The notes under the pieces are model-generated. The model saw only the letters and a list, made by a program, of their open reading frames with translations. It was not told the DNA's origin and searched no databases. From NCBI GenBank assembly GCA_011037195.1, contig JAAEAF010000637.1, positions 62,001 to 126,000 of the forward strand: 64,000 nt of DNA, in the 5' to 3' direction. Positions 56,075-64,000 of the stretch are shown piece by piece (positions within the stretch are counted from its first letter, which is position 1; the number at the start of each line of letters is the position of its first letter). A program made the translations under genes and the position numbers. This DNA is from Triatoma infestans (Eukaryota; Arthropoda; Insecta; Hemiptera; Reduviidae).

Positions 56075-56335
56075 CATTCATATCATCTTAAACTCTCATA
56101 CCAATAAATACTCACATCCCAATAAATACATTCATACTAACAATTTCACACAACTAAAATAACAAGTACACGGGGGTGGAGTACTCGATATTCCCTCGCA
56201 ACCCTAATTCCTAAACCTAAATTAAATTTGTACCTATTTACATAAGATTCACCCTTACATTCAGGTTATCCAGTCCCGGCTCAGATCTACCCCTCCAAGA
56301 GATAGTGGCTCCCAATGTTAAGATAGTGCAGGCAA
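56075..56335 (+). repeat. Dispersed repeat H, copy 2
   Basis: Same orientation and order as 20450-20742, ending in GGCTCAGATCTACCCCTCCA, then AGTGGCTCCCAATGTTAAG. As there, the GGCTCCC motif may be a primer-binding site, but this is unproven. Confidence 0.62.
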
Positions 56336-56411
56336 ACATCCCACACGATCAAAAGTTGCCAGCCCTAGCCGGTATTGGTCTCCCCCTTACACAATCATAA
56401 TTAACATTCAT

Positions 56412-56875
56412 ACAAGTTAAAATTAAATGACAAAAAGCCCTAATATAATATGTATAAAACACTTTATTTTACAGTATAGAGCATTCGACCTGGGAGCCAG
56501 GTCATTCTCAAGATTACACAACTAGATTAGAACAACATAGCAGGAGTTTTTTCCTTCTGATTAGTAGTTGAAAACTGATAGGATTGAGTTTATATAAAAA
56601 CATTGCGAAACCCCCCCCCCCCAAAACTTAATTGTAACTGCTGCAATCAGGGATTGGAATCAATAATTATTTATATTTTGTAAAAAAAAACAAAAACATA
56701 TTACGACTTTTTTAATTTTTATATACAGTTTGTGTGAAAAAACACCTGCTATGTTGTTTTAATCTAGTTGTGTCATCTTGAGAATGACCTGGCTCCCAGC
56801 TCGAAAGCTCGATACTATATAATAAAGTGTTTTATACGTATTATGTTAGGACTTTTTGGCAATTTAATTCCAACA
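56412..56875. mobile_element. Fold-back element L
   Basis: Arms 56412-56560 and 56740-56875: GACCTGGGAGCCAGGTCATT with AATGACCTGGCTCCCAGCTC, and AAAACACTTTATT/AATAAAGTGTTTT. The right arm has CTTGAGAATGACC...CTCGAAAGCTCG, which resembles the ribozyme layout but does not meet the CUGANGA consensus. A C run lies at 56612-56622. Confidence 0.75.
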
Positions 56876-57629
56876 ATCATATTTGGTAATTATTACTATT
56901 ATTACCTTTTTCTTTTAACATTACTTAAGAATAATTATTATTTTTATAATAAATATTATAATAGCTACTATTAAGGCTTCCATTCATTAAAACTATATTA
57001 CATTTTAATGAAGTACAAATTAAATTGAATGAAAATGTTGTTTGTTTTAAAGTACACGCTCACACACATGATAAAAGAGAGAGATAATAATACCAGTAGC
57101 CAGGGATGTTGGGAATTGTTTAGATAAATAACCCTGGCTGCACTAACTAGAGTAAGAACAGAAAGAAAATATCAGCTAGTTAAAATGTTCATTGAGACAA
57201 TATTGTTTGGCTGTTTGTCCGTCTGAGTGTATATGTGCTATATGTATGTTGGTGCCTGGCATCTGGTAGTTGAACACACAATAAGAGGATCATTGTAAAG
57301 GCTTTCTCATTTCAGATAAGAGTGTAAATACAACTACCATTTCTGCCTCTCTGTTATATTCGTTCAAAGTTTAAGTAAGAGAATGAGAGAAAGATATTGT
57401 TCACGAGAAACAAACTAAATGAAATGTTCTTATAAATATTAGTTGTTATTACTGGTTAGATATAATACAATCCGGCTAACTAATTATCATCATTAATTTC
57501 TACAAAATTTTTGGGCATATTATCGTAAATTATGATATTTTATCTATAAAACAACGTTATTCCCCTATTCAAAATTTCAGTATCAAGTTTTCTTATAGGT
57601 TCTCTTTGTAGAGGTTAAAACTTTGGTGT
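56876..57629. other. Unassigned region
   Basis: AT-rich DNA with no identifiable gene or repeat family. Confidence 0.5.
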
Positions 57630-58740
57630 GTGCAATGAAAGCCTGTTATAGAATTAAATAGGCAGGTTTTTGGCAGGGTAAGCGATATGGCCATCATACC
57701 ATTCATCGCGAGATACTTCTGAAGGTTCTTGCTACAGGTTTTCCTTCTGATAGAATGAAGACTTTTCGAGCATCCTTACAGACTTAGGTTATCTTCTAGA
57801 TTGGGATTGGTAACTTCTAGGATTCAAGATTGGGTCCATCTGGAGTGATAACTAATAATTACTTCCGGTGTTACACTGTCGGCTCCAGAATGGATGGTCT
57901 GGATGAGTCTTGGATGAGAAGGTACGTAACACTAACTTAAAAGGTGTTTGTATCTGCTCGGACAGCCAAGCTGTGCTGAAGTCGCTGAGTTCATGTGTCT
58001 TCACTTCCAGGTTAGTGTTAGAATGTTCTAAAAGACTGGTAGAGATTTCTTCTTTGAAGGATGTGCTTCTAGTCTAGGTACCAGGTCATATGGGAATTTT
58101 CGGGAATGAGGAGGTGGATAGGTATGCAAAATTAGGCGCCTCTCTCCCTTTCATTGGTCCCGAGCCTGCTGTTGGAGTGTTATCTGGCACATGTCTGTCA
58201 GGCTTCCAGTCATGGACAGCTTCACAGCATTCATCCTTATTGATGAGCACAGTTGGTTGTCGGCAGTCCAAAATGCTCATCGGGTGTCCAAACTGGGCTA
58301 TTAGTGAGACGTTGCTATGTCTTTCACGGAGCTCTTTCAGGCATCTGGTTGGATCCCTCACTGGACGTTAGGGCTCAAGGAGACATCTTTATGTAATGGG
58401 GCTTATGCCGGATCGATTTTGTAGAGTCAGTGAGACAGAGGAGGAAACACTCATTCATCTTATGACATATTGCCTGGGTTTTGATGAAATTAGGTTCAGG
58501 ACTTTTGTGGTCCGGACAGGATGTCTGTGGAAGAGCTTAGTCCATTTCCCCTTAAGGTTATTGTCCGATTTGTTCGGAATGCGGTGAATCTTAGATTGAT
58601 TAGACCCAGGTCTGGATATGTGTTCTAGACCCGGTTTGTTGTTGTTTTTCTTGGGGTAGCTATATGGGCCCAGTGGGACTTTGGATAGCGTAGGACTTGG
58701 TCCCTCCCCACAGACAAATAATAATAATAATTTCTAATAG
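57630..58740 (+). pseudogene. LINE RNase H and C-terminal zinc-finger remnant
   Basis: Plus strand: YTVGSR at 57872-57889 is the first RNase H block, normally TDGS, with the catalytic Asp changed to Val. One open register from 57952 reads ICSDSQAVLKSLSS (second catalytic Asp, GAC 57961-57963), then VLLV, TAG (58075-58077, Trp in the family), VPGHMGIFGNEEVDRYAKLG, and on to SLTGR, TAG, then RFCRVSETEEETLIHLMTYC and a stop after 58587. The 3' UTR ends in an (AAT)n tail near 58720-58740. It resembles I/R1/LOA-type LINEs. Confidence 0.82.
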
Positions 58741-59234
58741 TTGTTTTTTTTTTACTATTCTTGATTTTTGTCCTGATGCCTCACAGATTGACAGTTTAAT
58801 CAGTATTATTTTAACAAATAGGGTTACATAACGTATTTTATTAAATTTTCTAATTTCTTGAAAGCATAATTTTCTCTCATTATAATAACGGGAGGGAAAT
58901 CAGTACATCAAATATTTTCATATGATCTTTACTGTTTTTTATTATTATTGTATCAAATTTGGAGATAATGAAGATTTTATTTCGATTTTACAAAATTTAC
59001 AGACACACACATTTCCCGATAAACGACCCCACAATTTTATCTAATAAAAATGATAACTGGTTCTTCCAAAGTATTAAATTATTAAGAGAAAGACTAAAAT
59101 TATAACCGTATCTGACAAACAGGTTTGATTCAACTCTCAAACCAAAAATTGTTACATTTCACAATCTCTATTGCAATCACTCTAGGTAGTGTATCAGCCG
59201 GGAATTTCAAGAACTTTCAGTGCATATTTGAAGT
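58741..59234. other. AT-rich spacer
   Basis: No feature recognised. Confidence 0.5.
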
Positions 59235-59238
59235 GGAG

Positions 59239-60006
59239 TGTAGTGGAAGAAAGAAATGGAAAAATAATAGTTTAGTGAAATAATTTATGAATTTTAGCTA
59301 GTTCAAATACTTATTTTAGTAAAGGGGAAAGAGCCAGGTACTCTAATTTAGGTCAATGGTACTGAAGAGACACAGGGACCAGTAACAGTTAGGATAAGAT
59401 AATGCATTACCTCCAGACAGACATACCAGCATTATTTGAAGAAATTTGAACTATGAAGAGAAGGCATTCTTTCAAGAAGAGTCTGAACTAGACATTCTAC
59501 CAGTAAACATCAGTGCCAGTCTACATGTTAACCTTAAGTAAAATCAATCTAACTAGTTTCCACAATATATTAATAAGTTTATACATTCATTGCAAATAAC
59601 TTGTAGTTATTATTTTCAATAGATCACACTGTTAGCAATAAATATATTCTATTAAAATAATAACTACAAGTTATTAGCAATGAATGTAATAAATTTATTA
59701 ATATATTGTGGAAACTAGTTAGATTGATTTTTACTTAAGATAAACACTTAGACTGGCACTGATGTTTACTGGTAGAATGTCTAGTTTAGACTCTTCTTGA
59801 AAGAATGCCTTCTCTTCAGAGGGAGTATATTGTCTTATCCTAACTGTTACTTGTCCCTTTGCTTCTTCAATACCATTGACCTAAATTATAGTACCTGGCT
59901 CTTTCCCCTTCCCTAAAATAACTATTTGAACTAGCTAAAATTCACAAATTATTTCACTAAACTATTTACCAAAACTATTATTTTTCCATTTCTTTCTTCC
60001 ACTACA
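59239..60006. mobile_element. Palindromic double E element (E4)
   Basis: 768 bases starting TGTAGTGGAAGAAAG and ending CTTTCTTCCACTACA. The whole unit is an inverted repeat with arms of about 375 bases and a centre near 59622. A 4-base duplication GGAG (59235-59238 and 60007-60010) flanks it. Each arm is an E-family 5' portion. The 4-base duplication around the entire palindrome means it integrated as a unit. Confidence 0.88.
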
Positions 60007-60010
60007 GGAG

Positions 60011-60287
60011 CCTCAGAGTAAACTCTAGTAGAAAATCAATATCAGAGATTTATAAGTATGTCCTTTATTTTGCCCCCCTCCAAAATACCCAAAACCGCTG
60101 GGAAAAAAGTTTCAAAACAACAAGTGGTAAGTCTCAAAATGAGTATAAAAATTTTTTTAATTAAAATCCATCAATATTTTTTATGGTGAATACAACAACA
60201 ACATAAAAACCTCACTAAAGTCGCATTTCTTTAAAACTGATTTTCTTCAAACTCACGGCATTTTGATAACATATTTAATTGTAATTA
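60011..60287 (-). repeat. Decayed element C-like sequence, left part
   Basis: AACTGATTTTCTTCAAACTC and CATATTTAATTGTAATTAAT follow element C minus-strand order. It continues after the inverted repeat, at 60723-61015 (AAAATCGTTAGAGCCACTTT, AATTCGTTCAGTAAATTAGT). Confidence 0.58.
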
Positions 60288-60722
60288 ATTGACTCTTATA
60301 ATAATTGTGGTATAGGTTAGGTCTATTAGTTACAGAACAGCAGTTTTACCATACGTTTTGGGCACGGATGTGTGCCTTTTTTTAGTGGCTTGTTTATCAC
60401 AGTTACAATTAAAATAAAAACAAATTAAATGAAACTACATATTTGAAAAATATATAATTAAAATTATAAAAGTAAATTTAATTGAATAAAATTAGACATC
60501 GTTTTTTACATTGATAATATTTTCATAATAGACTATTACTAGAAGCTTTTGACAATCTAATTGAACTGATGTTTTTATCATGTAGGTGGCGGTTCTGTAA
60601 TTATTATTACAGTATTTCAGTTAGATTTTCTAAAGCGCCTAGTAATGTTTCATGCCAGAATGTATGGCCAAAACTGATGTTTCTATCTAAAGACCTATAC
60701 CACAATTATAAGAGACAATTAT
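60288..60722. repeat. Inverted repeat inside the decayed C copy
   Basis: ATTGACTCTTATAATAATTGTGGTATAGG at the left is mirrored by CCTATACCACAATTATAAGAGACAATT at 60694-60720. A CAGTTTT/AAAACTG pair is mirrored further in. Its ends coincide with breaks in the C-like sequence, so it looks like an inserted fold-back. Confidence 0.65.
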
Positions 60723-61019
60723 AAACAAAACAAAAAAAATGATAAAGGTCAACTACAAAAACACTTTTAATTAATATTGTATAGATGATAGAATCTTTAT
60801 AGTAAACTAAAATAATTAGATAAAAAGCAAACCATATCCCTCCTCCCAAAATGTTTTAAATTATTTTTCCAGAAAATGTTGTAGCTTATTTTATATGGAG
60901 CTGGCGGTATGTCAAGTTTAGAAAAGTTAAAGAAAATCGTTAGAGCCACTTTTCGAGAAAAATGCACAAAATTGAAAAATTCGTTCAGTAAATTAGTTAC
61001 TTACAGTTGACCAATATTA

Positions 61020-61830
61020 TTTACCTTACTAGTATTCCAAGAAGAAAACCGGTTTACCTTAATACGATTTCAAATAATGTATAAGCTATAGATCATCCTT
61101 CTCCAAGTTCCATCCTATATCTGCAAAGTGAACCCGAAGAAAGTATACTTGGACCTGTCCTTTACTCCATTTATGCAGCTGATATGCCAACTGTGCCATA
61201 TACCGCTACTTTCTACACATTCGCTGATGATATTACCATTCTTGCTACATGTAATGATTCCGTAATAGCAACTCATAATCTACAGGGCTCACCTGTAATT
61301 CACTTCAACAATGGTTCAACAAATGGGAAATCAAAATCAGGGCTGAAAAGAGTAAAACCATTTCTTTCACTCACGGACGATTCATTATTGCTCCAGTTTA
61401 TTATGACAATGTCGCCTTACCCGCAGTACAAAAAGTTTAGCTACTTAGGACCGACGCCTCACCTGGGAATCCACCAGACTTAAACGACAGGCACTACTTC
61501 AACGTTACAAAATGCTGATGCGATTACTTGACATACGATCTAACCTAATACTTACTAACAAACTGCTAATCTACAAAGTCATACTTAAACCTATTTGGCG
61601 CATACGGTGCCGTACTATGTGTGGTTCAACCAAACGATCTAATTATAATCATATCCAAACCCTCCAATCCAAATATTACACAGAGAATCTTTCAAGAGAT
61701 AAAGTTGGTTCTATAAAAACTGAAGTAAAATATTTAAAAAATTCTATTTATTATTTAGATTATTTTCGTCATCAACTATATAGTATAAGCGTAAAAATAG
61801 TTCAAGTTCTTTTAAAAATGATTATTTAAT
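61020..61830 (+). pseudogene. Jockey-like LINE reverse transcriptase remnant
   Basis: Plus strand: EESILGPVLYSIYAADMP near 61138-61190 (block usually VPQGSVLGP-LY), then YTFADDITILATCND at 61214-61258 with the FADD catalytic site intact. A frameshift follows, then YKKFSYLGP near 61427-61453. The 61512-61829 frame contains LILTNKLLIYKVILKPIW and YNHIQTLQSKYYTENLSRD, the thumb region and C-terminal tail of jockey-clade LINEs. The N-terminal RT blocks and endonuclease are absent. Among the LINE scraps this is one of the better preserved. Confidence 0.82.
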
Positions 61831-62092
61831 CCATAAAAACCAGGAAACACGTGGGAATAAATAAAATCCAATCTAATTAAACGAAAATGTTCATTTCATT
61901 CATTTATAAAAGATTTAAGAAATACTGTTTACTTTCAGTGATTCATTGATATCATTTTGTAACTTTAATTCCAGTTAAAATGTAATGTAGTGTAGAGTAG
62001 TTTATTGTCTCAGTGGGAAAATTAACCCTTAGGGTTTTTAGGTTGGTGTGGAAGTAAGTAGATTCCTACTCAACCTTTTTCAGTATGTGTAA

Positions 62093-62123
<31 letters not shown>

Positions 62124-63784
62124 CATTTAAATGGAGAGTTTTTGGCTGGTACGGTTTTAGCCTATTAATTAAGAAATGCTGATAAGTTTGTGGACGTTAC
62201 AACAACCAAACATGAGCTCCTAATAAGCGAGGCGTCTAGGTTATAGTATAAAGCTCTATCTCTTTATATATGTATATACGAGCAAACTAGCGATGAATAT
62301 TTGGTGTGTGTATGTTATAACGAGTCATAGTGGTAAAAGGTAAAGCGAGGCTGGTCAAACCCCATCTAATTTAGCTGAAACAGTGCTTACTCCGTTTATA
62401 CATACTAGCTAGCAGCATTCAACCGACCAAAGAGCCAAGCGAGCAGCCAAACCATGCAAACTTACTGGGGAACTCTTGCATCTCTATCACGCGCAATAAT
62501 GCTGCTCTCTCTCTCTCTATGTATATGTTCTTTATGTGTATGTATGTGTATTTGTAGGGCAATTCTATATATATATATGTATATGAAGGCTAATGGCCTC
62601 CAACATTCCATACAACCTCCACCGCTAACACATCATGCCCCCCCATACTCCGGGTCCCCAAAACAGCACCCTCCCCCTTTACATCCACCCTATTCCCATA
62701 CATACTATCTACTTAACATGATTTCCCTAGTGGAAAATGCTAAAACCAACAGAAATTCTAGCCAGAAAAGTGAGATGTAAAAAGAATAGAATAAAAAAAA
62801 AATAAAAAATAAAAAAAATAAAAATAAAAACAATATGTAACATATTTTCTTGAAAGCATGTAATTTTCCACTGCTACCGCTTAAACTCCCATACCATTTT
62901 CACAGATGCGCTTAATACTTACACTATTCATACACTTTTCTTTCTTTGAATACATTGTAAAAACTGGTAAAATTGTTATTGTAAGCTTGGTAAAGTTTAA
63001 AACAGAATATTATCAAGGGAGTATGTAGTCTCTTCTAGTCTCTAGACAAATACTCTTGTTTTAATGCGTCATTAAAGAAAATGGAAATTTACTGAATTAA
63101 TAACAAGTAGTAAAAAATATTATGTTAATATGCAACAAAATTGCAATATTGTTTTCGTAGCGTCAGTTTAAGAATAATAACTGGAGGCTGGAATTCTTCA
63201 AGGCAGTTGCCGTTTAGCCAAGACTTCATTGTTTACGCTGCTAATACACATCCAACACATCCTATCGCCTCAATTTCCACTTATCCAGATGACATACCCA
63301 TACAGTCTCCACATATTGATCTTGTTTAAGTTCACTGGCACTTGCAAACACACCTTACCCTTATTTGAGAATTGTTTTGTCAAATGGAAAAAATCAAAGT
63401 AAAATGTTCAAAAAATGACGAAAATATAACTTGCATCCTTATATAAATCATTTTTCCCACCTTTATACTTATATAAGATTGCACTTTCTTGCACAAATTC
63501 AACAGGAAAATTTGTACCCTACACTGACTAGCGACTATCATGAAATCTGCACACAACACTCAAATTAACTAGTTTTTTTTTTTTTAAACTTAAAATTTGT
63601 ATTAAATGTTTAGTTAGTCTTCAATATTATATGAATAGGACAATATAAATGTAATAAATCGCTTCTTTTTTTTTTTTTTTTTTTTTAAAGCATCATTCCT
63701 CCCTCCCCGAAAACTACATAAATGAATTTTGTCGGAAAAAGTTTCAAACAGAATTTATAGATCTTTGTGTGTGTATAGTTGTCC
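61831..63784. repeat. AT-rich region with TA and A-rich tracts
   Basis: (TA)n at 62098-62123, A-rich repeats at 62787-62830 and T runs at 63574 and 63667-63686. The frame at 63141-63329 is not recognised. 63715-63780 has a weak element C-like AATGAATTTTGTCGGAAAAA block. Confidence 0.5.
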
Positions 63785-64000
63785 TCCCGCGTTGGTCTAG
63801 TGGCTAGCGCACTCGCCTTTCGTGCAAGAACTCAGGGTTCAATTCCCGTGAGGGCAAAGTTCGGTGTTTGCCCAGCATCATGACAAAAAATGAGAAGCTA
63901 CAGTTAGTAGCGCCCTAGGTAGCGAAGGCCCAAACTAAACGGCGTGGGAACTGCGGCGTGCTTACCACACCCCCCCCCCCATATTCAAATCGCCGTCTGG
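63785..64000 (+). mobile_element. tRNA-Glu-like SINE, cut by the window end
   Basis: The head CCGCGTTGGTCTAGTGGCTA, anticodon-loop-like CTTTCGT and B box GGGTTCAATTCCC match the SINE at 53495-53817. The body ends in AAATCGCCGTCTGG at the window edge, where the other copy continues into the shared tail. There is no paired acceptor stem, so it is not a tRNA gene. Confidence 0.83.

Noticed and set aside
56770..56815. Ribozyme-like motif in fold-back L
   Set aside because: The sequence reads CUUGAGAA in place of CUGANGA and the GAAA context pairs differently, so it fails the consensus.
63785..63860. Possible tRNA-Glu gene, and likewise tRNA-like heads at 4560-4635, 13093-13160 and 53740-53817
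   Set aside because: A and B boxes are present but acceptor stems do not pair, and each continues into a SINE body.
1..64000. Bacterial-type features (operons, Shine-Dalgarno sites, CRISPR arrays, replication origins)
   Set aside because: The repeat and transposon content is eukaryotic, and no direct-repeat/spacer array or operon-like gene packing is present.

Overview
The window looks like intergenic or intronic DNA from an AT-rich, repeat-dense animal genome, probably an invertebrate and plausibly an arthropod. The signs are DD34D mariner copies, a pogo/Tigger-like element, several non-LTR retrotransposon (LINE) fragments of insect-like type, tRNA-derived SINEs, solo LTRs, and many GT/AT/CT microsatellites. 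I found no intact host protein gene, rRNA gene, functional tRNA gene or CRISPR array. All coding homology I can read is transposase, reverse transcriptase (RT), RNase H or LINE endonuclease debris carrying stops or frameshifts. The species is not identifiable from what I can see.

Layout. 0.5-1.3 kb: LINE RT remnant. 2.5-3.9 kb: DNA-transposon remnant turned into a long inverted repeat. 3.9-14.3 kb: several copies of a ~0.95-1 kb element (here called C), SINEs, a solo LTR inside a SINE, and two fold-back elements. 15.8-20.3 kb: LINE RNase H remnant, a solo LTR (family E) and a nearly complete mariner with two in-frame stops. 20.4-28.6 kb: more C copies, an inverted pair of LTR-like sequences (family F), a jockey-like LINE tail with a duplicated 3' UTR, and a Tigger-like element. 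28.9-31.9 kb: a large fold-back element and a mariner nested in C. 33.4-44.6 kb: LINE endonuclease remnant, a 2.1-kb palindrome split by a C insertion, an older diverged C-like block, a three-layer nest at 38.8-40.3 kb, a LINE RT split by a fold-back element, and a further fold-back element. 45.5-47.9 kb: a mariner split by an E element, then compound fold-backs. 49.7-64 kb: another C copy, LINE RNase H remnants, SINEs, a polypurine tract, a palindromic double E LTR and a jockey RT remnant.

The main finding is a set of fold-back (inverted-repeat) elements whose arms carry motifs matching the hammerhead ribozyme core: CUGANGA, a stem-loop, GAA, a short self-complementary ACGU or ACCGGU-type stem, then a cleavage-site H. 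Six copies keep every core position I can check, and two of these also have stems of 4-6 base pairs. Several of the fold-backs are bounded by 12-14-nt target-site duplications and are truncated on one side, which suggests target-primed retrotransposition. Hammerheads are known in Penelope-like elements and animal retrozymes, so these may be inverted, non-autonomous relatives. No Penelope RT or GIY-YIG endonuclease is visible here. Target-site duplications let the insertion order be read at many nested sites.
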